From the NCBI GenBank assembly GCA_005798905.1, contig SYIK01000011.1:124001-188000 (forward strand): 64,000 nt of DNA. Reading direction: 5' to 3'. The notes below the pieces were generated by a model. That model searched no databases and was not told where the DNA came from. It worked only from the letters and a program-made list of their open reading frames with translations. The DNA is from Bacteroidota bacterium (GTDB lineage Bacteria; Bacteroidota; Bacteroidia; Chitinophagales; Chitinophagaceae). Positions 35,736-45,576 of the stretch are shown here, piece by piece. Within the stretch, counting starts at the first letter, position 1, and each line of letters begins with the position of its first letter. The translations under genes were made by a program, and so were the position numbers.

Positions 35736-35775
35736 TTGATTTTATTCTTAAAACAAATTTTAACTAAATAGTTTA

Positions 35776-36117
35776 ATGGACAATAGCATTTACATAAGCG
35801 ATAAAGCAAAATCAAAAGTACGCCAATTGATGACTGATGCAGGAGTTGTCGATGATGCATCTTACTTTTTAAGAGTTGGTGTAGTTGGTGGCGGTTGTTC
35901 CGGCTTAAGTTATAAACTTGATTTTGACAATGAAAAAAAACCGGTCGATCAGGAATTTGAAGATAACGGAGTAAAAATTGTTACTGATTTAAAAAGTTTT
36001 TTATACTTGGTAAACACCACACTCGAATTTTCTGATGGGTTGAATGGGAAAGGGTTTTATTTCAGTAATCCAAACGCAAGTCGAACTTGTGGGTGCGGCG
36101 AAAGTTTTGCTGTGTAA
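35776..36117 (+). CDS. iscA: Fe-S assembly carrier IscA
   Basis: The 113-residue A-type carrier has the conserved cysteines C41 (GGGCSGLSY), C105 and C107 (RTCGCGESF). It carries iron or assembled clusters to apo-proteins. It is the last gene of the isc operon and is followed by an intrinsic terminator. Confidence 0.94.
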   Translation: MDNSIYISDKAKSKVRQLMTDAGVVDDASYFLRVGVVGGGCSGLSYKLDFDNEKKPVDQEFEDNGVKIVTDLKSFLYLVNTTLEFSDGLNGKGFYFSNPNASRTCGCGESFAV

Positions 36118-36142
36118 TAAAACGTATTTAATAATTATTTTA

Positions 36143-36169
36143 ATCTTCCACAATCGGAAGATTTTTTAT
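36143..36169 (+). terminator. Intrinsic terminator after iscA
   Basis: ATCTTCC (36143-36149) and GGAAGAT (36156-36162) form a perfect 7-bp stem with a 6-nt loop and six Ts. It separates the isc operon from gldF. Confidence 0.85.
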
Positions 36170-36190
36170 TTTCACTATTTTGCACAAACT

Positions 36191-36910
36191 ATGTGGGCCA
36201 TTTGTAAAAAAGAAATTCGTCATTTTTTCAACAATCCTTTTGGATATGTCATTCTCGCAATTTTTCTTTTAATAAACGGGTTTGTTCTTTTTGTATTTGA
36301 TGATAATATTTTAGATTTTGGATATGCCACACTTGAAAGTTTTTTTCAACTAGCGCCATGGTTGCTGCTATTGTTTATTCCTGCAATTACCATGCATAGT
36401 TTTTCCGAAGAAATTCAATCCGGCACATTCGAAATTTTACAAACAAAACCATTAAAAAGGGGAGAAATTATTGCAGGCAAATATTTCGGAAATTTGATAA
36501 TAGTTTTAATTGGAATTTTTCCAACTTTACTTTATCTAATTTCAATACAATCACTTTCTTCCGGAAATGGCATTGATACTGGCGCTACGGCTGGTTCGTA
36601 TATTGGATTATTTTTTCTGGCTGCAGTTTTTACAGCAATAGGAATTTGTTCAAGTAGTTTCACCAAGAGTACAGTTGTTGCAATGATGCTATCATTATTT
36701 ATTTGTGGACTGTTGTTTTATGGATTCAATGCACTTAGTCGATTGCCGTTTTTAAGCCGTGGCACGGATTATTATGTAGAAATGTTGGGGATTGATTTTC
36801 ACTATCGAAATATTAGTCGCGGGCTTGTTGACACCAGAGATTTGATTTATTTTCTATCTGTAATTGGATTATTTTTCTCCATCACTTTTCGAAAAATGAA
36901 ACAACTGTAA
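36191..36910 (+). CDS. gldF: Gliding-motility ABC permease GldF
   Basis: A 239-residue ABC-2-type permease with six hydrophobic segments. The GldF hallmark MWAICKKEIRHFFNNPFGYVI opens the protein, followed by FSEEIQSGTFEILQTKPL. With GldG and GldA it forms an ABC transporter that stabilises gliding in Flavobacteria. I start at ATG 36191 because the longer frame from 36044 would run through iscA and the terminator. A TATTTTG element lies at 36176. gldG follows after 8 bp; the ATPase gldA is not here. Confidence 0.92.
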   Translation: MWAICKKEIRHFFNNPFGYVILAIFLLINGFVLFVFDDNILDFGYATLESFFQLAPWLLLLFIPAITMHSFSEEIQSGTFEILQTKPLKRGEIIAGKYFGNLIIVLIGIFPTLLYLISIQSLSSGNGIDTGATAGSYIGLFFLAAVFTAIGICSSSFTKSTVVAMMLSLFICGLLFYGFNALSRLPFLSRGTDYYVEMLGIDFHYRNISRGLVDTRDLIYFLSVIGLFFSITFRKMKQL

Positions 36911-36918
36911 TTAAGTGC

Positions 36919-38661
36919 ATGAAAAAAATTATTTACAAATTGTGGAGCTCAAAGTTTTGGTGGTTGCTGCTGCTAATTGTTTTAATAGTAATAAATATAA
37001 TTTCTTCCTTAGTTTATTTTCGGTTTGATTTAACCAAAGAAAAAAGATTTACACTTAGCGAAGCAACAACAACATTTGTTCGCAAATTAGAAGAGCCAAT
37101 TCAGATTGAAGTTTACTTAAAAGGTGATTTTCCATCAGGGTTTCAAAAAATGGCAAATACCACAGAAGATTTTTTAATGAATTTAAAACGGATTGAAGGT
37201 TCAAAAATCAATTATCAATTCATTTCTCCACTCGAAATTTTTCCCGGAACTAATAGTGTCACCTATCGCGATACTTTACTGGCGATGGGTATTTCGCCAA
37301 TAAATTTAACTGTTCAACTTAGCGAAGGACAGCAACAAAAACTTGTTTTTCCAACTGCAATTATTTCTTACAAAGGGCAACAAGCAATTGTAAATCTTTA
37401 TCCTGAAGGCAATAGTGTTGTTTCTCAAAATGAAATAAATAGTGCGGAAGCACAACTGGAGTATCAGTTTTTAAAAACATTTCACAGTTTGTTAAAACCC
37501 GCAAAACCGCTCGTGGCTTACAGTGTCGGCAATGGAGAACCAACTGGTCCTGAAACATTTGCAATTCAGGAAAGTTTAAAAAATAATTTTCAATTGTTCA
37601 CATTCAATATTGCAAAACAAACTTTTATTCCGGATACATTTAATGTGTTAATGATTGTAAAACCTTCTATTCAATTTACCGAAGATGAAAAATTAAAAAT
37701 TGATCAGTTTGTAATGCGTGGTGGAAACGTGTTATTTTTTGTAGATGCACTCAATGCCGAGCAAGATAGCTTGCGCAATAAAATGCAAACGGTTGCTTAT
37801 GATAGAAATCTGAATCTTGAAGATCTTTTATTTCAATATGGAATTAGAATTAATCAAGATTTAGTAATGGATTTGCAATGTGATTTTTTAGAATTTGTAG
37901 TTGGCGGATCGGCATCCAATCCACAAACTGAATTTTTGCAATGGAATTATTTTCCTGTTTTTCAATCAACCAATTCACATATTATCAATCGAGGACTCAA
38001 CTTACTTCGTGGACAATATGTAAATAGTGTTGATACAATTTCTGCGAATGGAATTAAAAAAACAATCTTATTAAGTTCATCAACCAATTCAAGAACTATT
38101 TCAACTCCTGCATTGATAAGTTTGAATGAAAATAAAATGGTGCCGCAAGATGAAAAGTTTAACCAAAATAGTATCCCCGTTGCCGCTTTGCTGGAAGGGA
38201 GTTTTCAATCAATCTATAAATACAGAGTTGGAAAAATGTTAAAAGATTCACTTGTGTCACTTGGTGTTCCTTTTAAAGAAAATTCGCCACTCGCAAATAA
38301 AATAATTGTAGTAGCAGATGGCGATTTTGTTTTGAATGAAATAAGTTCGGAGTTTGGTCCGCTGCCAATGGGTTGGAATAAATATACTTATACCACATTC
38401 AGTAATAAAAGTGAATCCGGAAAATATTTTATTCCGATGGCGAATGCAAATTTTTTAAAAAATTGTTTAGAATATTTAACAAACGATGTGGGAATAATTG
38501 AAGCAGGAAATAAAGAAATTGCAATGCGATTATTAGATTCCAAAAAAGTGAAAGAGCAAAAATTATTTTGGCAATTATTTAATGTTGGATTTCCTGTAAT
38601 TATTATCGTTTTCGCTGGTATAATTTTTCAATATTTTAGAAAAAGAAAATATACAATTTGA
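36919..38661 (+). CDS. gldG: Gliding-motility ABC component GldG
   Basis: A 580-residue protein with an N-terminal membrane segment (13-34), a large extracytoplasmic region and a C-terminal membrane segment (about 556-575). The segment FDLTKEKRFTLSEATTTFVRKLEEP near residue 35 and the GGNVLFFVDALNAEQD stretch are typical of GldG. It is the substrate-binding-like partner of GldF. Presence of gldFG suggests gliding motility in this organism but does not prove it, since many non-gliders keep them. Confidence 0.93.
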   Translation: MKKIIYKLWSSKFWWLLLLIVLIVINIISSLVYFRFDLTKEKRFTLSEATTTFVRKLEEPIQIEVYLKGDFPSGFQKMANTTEDFLMNLKRIEGSKINYQFISPLEIFPGTNSVTYRDTLLAMGISPINLTVQLSEGQQQKLVFPTAIISYKGQQAIVNLYPEGNSVVSQNEINSAEAQLEYQFLKTFHSLLKPAKPLVAYSVGNGEPTGPETFAIQESLKNNFQLFTFNIAKQTFIPDTFNVLMIVKPSIQFTEDEKLKIDQFVMRGGNVLFFVDALNAEQDSLRNKMQTVAYDRNLNLEDLLFQYGIRINQDLVMDLQCDFLEFVVGGSASNPQTEFLQWNYFPVFQSTNSHIINRGLNLLRGQYVNSVDTISANGIKKTILLSSSTNSRTISTPALISLNENKMVPQDEKFNQNSIPVAALLEGSFQSIYKYRVGKMLKDSLVSLGVPFKENSPLANKIIVVADGDFVLNEISSEFGPLPMGWNKYTYTTFSNKSESGKYFIPMANANFLKNCLEYLTNDVGIIEAGNKEIAMRLLDSKKVKEQKLFWQLFNVGFPVIIIVFAGIIFQYFRKRKYTI

Positions 38662-38701
38662 AATTAATTGGCATTACTTTTCACATCTAAAATCCTTTAA
38701 T

Positions 38702-38709
38702 TAACTTTG
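38702..38709 (+). promoter_or_regulatory. -7 element for terC
   Basis: TAACTTTG matches TAnnTTTG and lies 19 bases before the ATG at 38729. Confidence 0.5.
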
Positions 38710-38728
38710 CATTTTCTAAATAATAGTT

Positions 38729-39658
38729 ATGACCACTGATCAAATATCCTATCTGGTTTTTGGGATTGTTTTAATAATTGCCATCATTTTTGACTTGGGT
38801 TTATTGAGTAAAAAATCTTCAGTCATTAGCATGAAAAGAGCGCTGTGGCAAACAGCGATTTGGGTAGGGTTGGCACTGCTTTTTATGGGATTTATTTGGT
38901 TCGAAAAAGGACAAAATATTGCAATCGAGTACCTCAGTGCTTATTTGATGGAGTGGAGTCTTAGCATGGATAATATTTTCGTTTTCATTTTGATTTTTTC
39001 TGTATTAAAAATACCCGAAAAGCATGTACCACGTGCTTTGTTAATTGGAATTTTGATGGCAATCATTTTTCGCATTGTTTTTATTTCGGTTGGCATTGTA
39101 CTGATTGAAAAATTTGTTTGGCTTTTGTATGTGTTCGGTACATTTTTAGTTTACACGGGGGTTAAAATATTTGCTGTAAAGCATGAAGAAGAATTTAATC
39201 TTTCAAAAAACTCTGTTTACAATTTTTTAATTAAAGTGTTAAAACTTGCACCCGATGATGAAAGTGGAAAATTCATAATTGTAAAAAATGGGGAACGTCT
39301 ATTTACAAATATATTTGTAGTAATTATTTTGTTGGCAACCACAGACATTGTATTTGCACTTGACAGTATTCCAGCAGTATTTGCTATTTCTCGTGATAAA
39401 TTAGTGATTTTTACTAGTAATATTTTTGCAGTGCTTGGGCTACGGTCGTTATTTTTTTTATTGAAAGGAGCCGTTCATAAATTTGCGTATCTCCAACAAG
39501 GCATTGCCATTGTGTTAATATTTATTGGGGCGAAAATGCTAGCTGAATACTTTCATGTAAAAGTTCCTGTATTTATTTCATTAATTATCATTGGAATTTG
39601 TCTCGCTGGTTCGATTGCGTATTCGGTTCAAGAAAGTAAGAAACAAAAAAAGATATAA
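38729..39658 (+). CDS. terC: TerC family integral membrane protein
   Basis: A 309-residue inner-membrane protein with about nine hydrophobic segments and the TerC signatures AYLMEWSLSMDNIFVFILIF and TTDIVFALDSIPAVFAI. The paired acidic residues in the membrane are thought to bind a divalent metal. Family members help with manganese efflux or metal loading of exported proteins, and with tellurite resistance in some plasmids. Here it is a lone chromosomal gene, so metal homeostasis is more likely. It ends nine bases before the murF-alr start. Confidence 0.9.
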   Translation: MTTDQISYLVFGIVLIIAIIFDLGLLSKKSSVISMKRALWQTAIWVGLALLFMGFIWFEKGQNIAIEYLSAYLMEWSLSMDNIFVFILIFSVLKIPEKHVPRALLIGILMAIIFRIVFISVGIVLIEKFVWLLYVFGTFLVYTGVKIFAVKHEEEFNLSKNSVYNFLIKVLKLAPDDESGKFIIVKNGERLFTNIFVVIILLATTDIVFALDSIPAVFAISRDKLVIFTSNIFAVLGLRSLFFLLKGAVHKFAYLQQGIAIVLIFIGAKMLAEYFHVKVPVFISLIIIGICLAGSIAYSVQESKKQKKI

Positions 39659-39667
39659 TTTTATTGA

Positions 39668-42190
39668 GTGAACTATTCAATTGAAAAAATTTGTAAAATT
39701 ATTGATGGCAACTTCTTGCTGAAAAATAGTAACGAGTTAATAGAGAATGTTTTTTTTGATAGTCGTCAATTGTTTTCAATTGATTCTTCCATTTTTATTG
39801 CATTAAAAGGTTCGGTTGGTCGTCAAAACGGTCACGATTTTATTTATGATTTATTTCAAAGAGGTGTTAGAAATTTTATTGTAAGCCAAGATGTAAAATT
39901 GGAAGCACTTCCCGGAGCGAATGTTATAAAAGTAGCGGACTCATTAATTGCATTGCAGCAACTTGCAAGATTTCATAGATTAGGTTTTAAAAAGGGGTTT
40001 CAAGTAATTGGAATAACCGGAAGCAATGGAAAGACTATTGTGAAAGAATGGCTTTTTCAATTACTTAATAAAAAGTATGAAATTGTTCGCAGTCCTAAAA
40101 GTTATAATTCTCAAATCGGTGTACCGATGAGTGTGTTTGAAATAAACAAACAACACACACTCGGAATTTTTGAAGCAGGCATTTCGCAACCGAATGAAAT
40201 GAAAAATTTGCAAAAAATTATTTGTCCCGACATTGCTATTTTAACAAATGTTGGCGAAGCACATAGCGAAGGATTTCAATCGTTAGAACAAAAAATAAAA
40301 GAAAAAATATTAATGTTTGATGAATCTAAACTTATAATTTATTGTGCCGATGAAAAACTGGTTGATAAAATAATTACAAAAAAAATCAAAACAGAATTTC
40401 AAAAGAAAGAGAAAAATCCTATTCAAATTATTTCCTGGGGAAAGTCGAAAAGAGCTGTTTTACAAATAATAAAAATTTCAAAACAGGCAAATGGTTCTGA
40501 AATTATAGCAAACTATAAAAATAAAGAACTCAATATTTTTATCCCATTTACTGACGATGCTTCCATCCAAAACGCGATAACTTGCTGGTGTGTGCTTTTG
40601 TATTTGCAATTAAATGAAACGCAAATAAAAAAAGGAATGAAGTTGTTGCAACCAATTTCAATGCGATTGGAACTAAAAAAGGGAATTAATAATTGTTCAA
40701 TTATCAACGATAGCTATAGTGCCGATCTCAGTTCTTTACAAATTGCACTTGATTTTCTTCAGCATAAAAATTTAACTGGAACTAAATCTGTTATTCTCTC
40801 TGATTTTTTTCAAACAGGGTTAAATAATAAATTGTTATATCAAAAAATTGCATTGGAGTTAATTCGACACAAAGTGAATCGTGTAATTGGAATTGGAGTT
40901 CAAATTACAGAATGGTTGAATTTTAAAAATCAGTTAACCAACGAAGCAATAAAAGTGGAATTGTTTTCTTCAATAGAAAATTTTATTGGGCATTTTCGAG
41001 AACAAAAATTCAAAGAAGAAACGATATTGGTAAAAGGAGCAAGAGTGTTTCAGTTTGAAAAAATCATTCAACTGCTCGAACAAAAATCACATCAAACTTC
41101 TTTAGAAATCAATCTAAATGCTGTAACGAACAATTTTAAAAATTTTCAAAATTTGCTTTTCCCAAAAACAAAAATTATGGCAATGTTAAAAGCATTTGCC
41201 TATGGGATGGGTGAGGTGGAAATAGCGACAGTACTGAAATACAATCAAATTGATTATTTTGGAGTTGCTTATGCCGATGAAGGTTTAGAGTTGAGGAAAG
41301 CCGGAATTTTAACTCCGATCATGGTAATGAATCCTGAAGAAAATGCTTTTGAATCGATAATTGAAAATAAGTTGGAACCGGTTATTTATTCTTTTGAAAT
41401 GTTGACTTCGTTTCAAAAATATTTAAAAAAGGTCGGCATTAATAATTATCCAATTCATATTGAAATTGAAACAGGAATGAATCGGTTGGGAATTTCGATA
41501 AATGAAATTGAAAAATTTTGCAAAGTAATAAAAATTGAAAAAATAGTTAAAGTAAAAAGTATTTATTCTCACCTTGCTTTTAGCGAAAACAAATTGGGCG
41601 ATAAATTTACGATTCAACAAAAAAATAAATTTTTAACTGCGGCTTTGCAAGTAGAACAAAAAGTTGGACACCATATTTTAAAACATTTAAGCAATTCGGC
41701 TGCAATCATTCGGCATCCAGCTTTGCAGCTTGATATGGTTCGATTGGGGATTGGATTATACGGCGTTAATAATTCGGATGATAAAAAATTAAATTTGGAA
41801 ACAGTTGCAACTTTAAAATCTACAATCGCACAAATAAAAGAATTAAAAAAAGGCGAAACGGTTGGCTATGGAAGAAAAGGAATCTTGCGTAGAAATTCAA
41901 AGATTGCTACTGTTCGCATTGGATATGCCGATGGGTATAGTCGAAGATTTGGAAATGGAATTGGTAAAATGTGGGTCAACGGAAAACTGGCTCCCGTAAT
42001 TGGAATGGTTTGTATGGATATGACGATGATTGATATTACAGATATTCCTGAAGTAAAAGTACAGGACCAAGTAATCGTTTTTGGAAAAGAACTTCCGATA
42101 CAAAAAATTGCAAATTGGATAAATGCAATTCCATATGAAATAATGACGTGGATTTCGCAGCGCGTAAAACGTGTTTATTTTCAGGAATAG
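39668..42190 (+). CDS. Fused MurF / alanine racemase
   Basis: An 840-residue bifunctional enzyme. Residues 1 to about 460 are the UDP-MurNAc-tripeptide:D-Ala-D-Ala ligase MurF with the ATP loop GITGSNGKTIVKEW near 115-128 and an RLELKKGINNCSIINDSYSA segment. Residues from about 470 are alanine racemase with PLP lysine K508 (MLKAFAYG) and the catalytic Tyr in RIGYADGYSRRFGNG. The fusion, usual in Bacteroidota, couples D-alanine formation with its use in the peptidoglycan stem peptide. Start is GTG 39668; no nearby ATG fits. Confidence 0.95.
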   Translation: MNYSIEKICKIIDGNFLLKNSNELIENVFFDSRQLFSIDSSIFIALKGSVGRQNGHDFIYDLFQRGVRNFIVSQDVKLEALPGANVIKVADSLIALQQLARFHRLGFKKGFQVIGITGSNGKTIVKEWLFQLLNKKYEIVRSPKSYNSQIGVPMSVFEINKQHTLGIFEAGISQPNEMKNLQKIICPDIAILTNVGEAHSEGFQSLEQKIKEKILMFDESKLIIYCADEKLVDKIITKKIKTEFQKKEKNPIQIISWGKSKRAVLQIIKISKQANGSEIIANYKNKELNIFIPFTDDASIQNAITCWCVLLYLQLNETQIKKGMKLLQPISMRLELKKGINNCSIINDSYSADLSSLQIALDFLQHKNLTGTKSVILSDFFQTGLNNKLLYQKIALELIRHKVNRVIGIGVQITEWLNFKNQLTNEAIKVELFSSIENFIGHFREQKFKEETILVKGARVFQFEKIIQLLEQKSHQTSLEINLNAVTNNFKNFQNLLFPKTKIMAMLKAFAYGMGEVEIATVLKYNQIDYFGVAYADEGLELRKAGILTPIMVMNPEENAFESIIENKLEPVIYSFEMLTSFQKYLKKVGINNYPIHIEIETGMNRLGISINEIEKFCKVIKIEKIVKVKSIYSHLAFSENKLGDKFTIQQKNKFLTAALQVEQKVGHHILKHLSNSAAIIRHPALQLDMVRLGIGLYGVNNSDDKKLNLETVATLKSTIAQIKELKKGETVGYGRKGILRRNSKIATVRIGYADGYSRRFGNGIGKMWVNGKLAPVIGMVCMDMTMIDITDIPEVKVQDQVIVFGKELPIQKIANWINAIPYEIMTWISQRVKRVYFQE

Positions 42191-42230
42191 AAGTTTGCAA
42201 CAATGAGCCCAACTGCAAAACCTAAATAAT

Positions 42231-42238
42231 TATATTTG
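42231..42238 (+). promoter_or_regulatory. -7 element for lspA
   Basis: TATATTTG matches TAnnTTTG and ends 17 bases before the lspA ATG at 42256. Confidence 0.5.
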
Positions 42239-42255
42239 CGATTTAAATTTTGTAA

Positions 42256-42909
42256 ATGAAAATAAGAAATACAATATTGTTAGTTGTTGGAATTTTACTT
42301 GCTGATCAAGTGCTAAAAATTTGGATAAAAACAAATTTTGCAACAGGAAATGTCGCAGAAATATTTCCTTGGTTTCATTTGCATTTTATCGAAAATTCTG
42401 GAATGGCTTGGGGATTAAAAATGGGCAACGAAACCGGAAAAGTAGTGTTGACTTTGTTTCGATTGGTGGCAGTTGTTTTTGGTACTTGGTATATTTTTAA
42501 GATTACAAAGAAAAATTATCACAAAGGATACATAGTTTGTATATCGCTAATTTATGCTGGAGCATTAGGAAATTTAATTGATAGTATGTTTTATGGAATG
42601 ATATTTGACAAAGGGTTGCATTTTGATTCTGTAGTTAAAGATTATTTTTCTTATTCCGGCATTGCAACTTTTTCCACGAATGGCTACTCTTCTCTTTTAC
42701 ATGGAAGTGTTGTGGACATGCTTTATTTCCCAATTGTTAAAACAAATTTTCCAACTTGGTTTCCTTTTTGGGGTGGAGAAGAATTTGAATTTTTCAGTCC
42801 AGTTTTTAATATTGCAGATGCAGCAATTTCTGTTGGAGGAATTTCACTTTTTATTTTTCAAAAGAGATTTTTTGGAAAGCACGAATTGGTTGAAAAAAGT
42901 GATGATTAA
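42256..42909 (+). CDS. lspA: Lipoprotein signal peptidase LspA
   Basis: Signal peptidase II cleaves prolipoproteins at the lipobox, so it processes the many lipoproteins predicted in this window. The 217-residue protein has four membrane segments, [12 protein letters not shown] near residue 40, and the two catalytic Asp regions [10 protein letters not shown] and [12 protein letters not shown]. An insertion between the third and fourth helices makes it longer than the roughly 160-residue proteobacterial enzyme, as in other Bacteroidota. Its end overlaps the convergent fumC by 4 bp. Confidence 0.95.
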   Translation: MKIRNTILLVVGILLADQVLKIWIKTNFATGNVAEIFPWFHLHFIENSGMAWGLKMGNETGKVVLTLFRLVAVVFGTWYIFKITKKNYHKGYIVCISLIYAGALGNLIDSMFYGMIFDKGLHFDSVVKDYFSYSGIATFSTNGYSSLLHGSVVDMLYFPIVKTNFPTWFPFWGGEEFEFFSPVFNIADAAISVGGISLFIFQKRFFGKHELVEKSDD

Positions 42910-44306
42910 TTAATATGTCCAACCATTTTTTCAGGTTTCACCCATTCATCAAATTGGTCTGCTGTTAAGTAGCCCAATTTGATTGCCATCGTTTTTAATG
43001 AGGTTCCTTCTTTGTGTGCTTTTTGTGCAATTTCCGCAGCTTTGTAGTAACCGATTTTTGTGTTGAGTGCTGTAACCAACATCAAACTATTATCAACATG
43101 TTTTTTTATATTGATTTCGTTTGGTTCAATACCAATTGCACACTTGTCATTAAATGATATACAACCATCGGCAATTAATCTTGCACTGTGTAAAAAATTA
43201 TAAATCATCATTGGTTTAAAAACATTGAGTTCGAAATGGCCAGTAGCTCCGCCAATGTTAATAGCAACGTCGTTTCCTAAAACTTGTGCAGCAATCATCG
43301 TCAATGCTTCACATTGTGTAGGATTTACTTTGCCTGGCATGATAGAAGATCCAGGTTCGTTATCGGGAATAAAAATTTCACCAATACCACTTCTTGGTCC
43401 GGAAGAAAGAATACGAATATCGTTTGCAATTTTCATCAAACTAACTGCGACTGTTTTTAATGCACCATGTGCTTCTACAATTGCATCGTGTGCTGCCAAT
43501 GCTTCAAATTTATTTTTTGCAGTTACAAAAGGTAATCCGGTAAGTTTTGCAATTTGCTTTGCTACATTTTTGTCGTAATTTTTTGGCGTGTTAATTCCTG
43601 TACCAACTGCTGTTCCTCCGAGTGCTAATTCACTTAAATGAGATAATGTGTTTGTGATGGCTTTTAATCCATGATCCAATTGAGAAACATATCCACTAAA
43701 TTCTTGACCAAGTGTTAGTGGCGTTGCATCCATAAAATGAGTGCGCCCAATTTTTACTAATTTTTTATAAGTTTTGCTTTTATCGAAAAGTGTATCCCTA
43801 AGTTTTTTAATTCCCGGAATAGTTGATTCAATTAAAATTTTATATGCTGCAATATGCATTGCAGTAGGAAAAGTATCGTTGGATGATTGCGATTTATTTA
43901 CATCATCATTTGGGTGTAATTTTTTTTCTTTATCAAAAAGCTTACCGCCGGAAAGCACATGTCCTCTGTAAGCAATTACTTCATTTACATTCATATTGCT
44001 TTGTGTGCCACTTCCTGTTTGCCATACTACCAATGGAAAATATTCGTCTAATTTTCCAGCAATAATTTCGTTGCAAACTTTTCCAATCAATAATGATTTA
44101 TTTTTTGACAAAACACCTGCTTCGTAATTCGTGATTGCTGCAGCTTTTTTTAAATAGGCAAATGCATAAATGATTTGTTTTGGCATACGATTTATGTCTT
44201 GCGCAATCTTGAAATTATCAATGCTACGTTGCGTTTGTGCACCAAAATATGCATCCGCAGGAACTTTTACTTCGCCCATTGTATCTTTTTCAATCCGATA
44301 TTCCAT
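42906..44306 (-). CDS. fumC: Class II fumarate hydratase FumC
   Basis: FumC converts fumarate and malate in the TCA cycle. The 466-residue enzyme has [16 protein letters not shown] near residue 98, [16 protein letters not shown] near 185, and the superfamily signature [15 protein letters not shown] near 318, including the catalytic Ser. This is the oxygen-stable class without an Fe-S cluster. It is the last gene of a minus-strand set that may include the enoyl-CoA hydratase 55 bp upstream. Confidence 0.96.
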   Translation of the reverse strand: MEYRIEKDTMGEVKVPADAYFGAQTQRSIDNFKIAQDINRMPKQIIYAFAYLKKAAAITNYEAGVLSKNKSLLIGKVCNEIIAGKLDEYFPLVVWQTGSGTQSNMNVNEVIAYRGHVLSGGKLFDKEKKLHPNDDVNKSQSSNDTFPTAMHIAAYKILIESTIPGIKKLRDTLFDKSKTYKKLVKIGRTHFMDATPLTLGQEFSGYVSQLDHGLKAITNTLSHLSELALGGTAVGTGINTPKNYDKNVAKQIAKLTGLPFVTAKNKFEALAAHDAIVEAHGALKTVAVSLMKIANDIRILSSGPRSGIGEIFIPDNEPGSSIMPGKVNPTQCEALTMIAAQVLGNDVAINIGGATGHFELNVFKPMMIYNFLHSARLIADGCISFNDKCAIGIEPNEINIKKHVDNSLMLVTALNTKIGYYKAAEIAQKAHKEGTSLKTMAIKLGYLTADQFDEWVKPEKMVGHIN

Positions 44307-44361
44307 GATTATTATTTTTACAAATTCGGTTAAAAATTAATTATTCAAAAAAAACAACAAA

Positions 44362-45138
44362 TTAACAACCACAGAAATTTGGTTTTCTTTTTTCTAAAAA
44401 AGCACTCGTTCCTTCTTTCATATCCGCTGTGTCGAAACATTTTCCAAATTCTTCAATTTCTGTAAGAAAACCATTTTGTTTTTCATCGAAAACTGCATTG
44501 GCAGCAGTGATACAGCCAGCTACTGCCAAGGGAGCTTTGTTATTAATTGTTGTTAAAATCTGAATTGCTTTTGGAATTAATTCTTCTTGCGAAACAAGAT
44601 GGTTAATCAAACCAAATTGTAAAGCCGATGTTGCATCAACCATATTTCCTGTCATCAATAATTCCAATGCACGTCCTTTTCCAATTAATTGAACAAGGCG
44701 TTGCGTGCCGCCATAACCGGGAATTAATCCTAGGTTTACTTCCGGTTGACCAAACTTAGCATTCTCTGTTGCTATTCTAAAATGGCAACTCATTGCCAGT
44801 TCACAACCACCACCCAAAGCAAAACCATTTACAGCAGCCACAATTGGTTTGGGACAATTTTCAATTTTAGAAAAAATAGTTTGACCATTCATTGCCAACA
44901 ATTTTCCTTGTTCGTTTGTAGCTCCAACAAATTCACCAATGTCTGCACCGGCAACAAAACTTTTATTTCCAGATCCTGTAATGATTACAGATTTTATGTT
45001 TTTATTTTCATAAATCTCATTCAATACTTTATCTAAATCTTGCATTACTTGTTGGTTCAATGCATTCAATTTATCAGGACGATTGATTGTAACAAGTAGA
45101 ATATTATTTTCTAACGAAGTCAATAAAGTGTTGTACAT
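44362..45138 (-). CDS. Enoyl-CoA hydratase
   Basis: A 258-residue crotonase-fold hydratase. The oxyanion-hole segment is GADIGEFVGA at about 64-73. Both catalytic glutamates are kept, in GGGCELAMSC and FGQPEVNLGLIPGYGGTQRL. It would hydrate short-chain enoyl-CoA in beta-oxidation or branched-chain amino-acid breakdown. It lies 9 bp downstream of a B12-binding methylmalonyl-CoA mutase subunit gene, suggesting a shared role in propionyl-CoA or branched-chain acyl-CoA metabolism. Confidence 0.92.
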   Translation of the reverse strand: MYNTLLTSLENNILLVTINRPDKLNALNQQVMQDLDKVLNEIYENKNIKSVIITGSGNKSFVAGADIGEFVGATNEQGKLLAMNGQTIFSKIENCPKPIVAAVNGFALGGGCELAMSCHFRIATENAKFGQPEVNLGLIPGYGGTQRLVQLIGKGRALELLMTGNMVDATSALQFGLINHLVSQEELIPKAIQILTTINNKAPLAVAGCITAANAVFDEKQNGFLTEIEEFGKCFDTADMKEGTSAFLEKRKPNFCGC

Positions 45139-45147
45139 AAGTTGAAA

Positions 45148-45555
45148 TTAAAATGTTCTATTTTTTTCTACCCAATTTTTTATATAAGTTGATATTTCGA
45201 CAGTGGCAGTTCCAGGCGCAAATAATTCGCCAACGCCAATTTCAACTAATTTGTTTTTATCTTCTTCAGGAATAATTCCACCGCCGGTCAGCAACACATC
45301 ATTCATTCCTTTTTCTTTCATTAAGGAAATTATTTTTGGAAAGATAGTTAAATGTGCCCCACTTAAAATACTAATGCCGATTGCATCTACATCTTCCTGA
45401 AGTGCAGCATTTACAACCATTTCCGGAGTTTGTCTTAATCCGGTATAAATTACTTCCATGCCTGCATCACGCAACGCAGTGGCAATAATTTTTGCACCGC
45501 GGTCGTGTCCATCAAGTCCAACTTTTGCAACTAAAATCCTGATAGGTCTATTCAT
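45148..45555 (-). CDS. Stand-alone cobalamin-binding subunit of methylmalonyl-CoA mutase
   Basis: The 135-residue protein is only the B12-binding domain of an acyl-CoA mutase: [14 protein letters not shown] at residues 11-24 with H17 as the lower cobalt ligand (DxHxxG), then GISILSGAH and [12 protein letters not shown]. In many bacteria this domain is the C-terminus of the large mutase subunit; here it is a separate gene, as in two-part mutases. The catalytic barrel subunit is not in the window. It lies between gltX and the enoyl-CoA hydratase on the same strand. Confidence 0.9.
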   Translation of the reverse strand: MNRPIRILVAKVGLDGHDRGAKIIATALRDAGMEVIYTGLRQTPEMVVNAALQEDVDAIGISILSGAHLTIFPKIISLMKEKGMNDVLLTGGGIIPEEDKNKLVEIGVGELFAPGTATVEISTYIKNWVEKNRTF

Positions 45556-45576
45556 AAAAATTGATAGAATGACAAG

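Noticed and set aside
36044-36190. N-terminal extension of GldF through iscA and the terminator
   Set aside because: The sequence crosses the iscA coding region and an intrinsic terminator; the conserved GldF start is ATG 36191.
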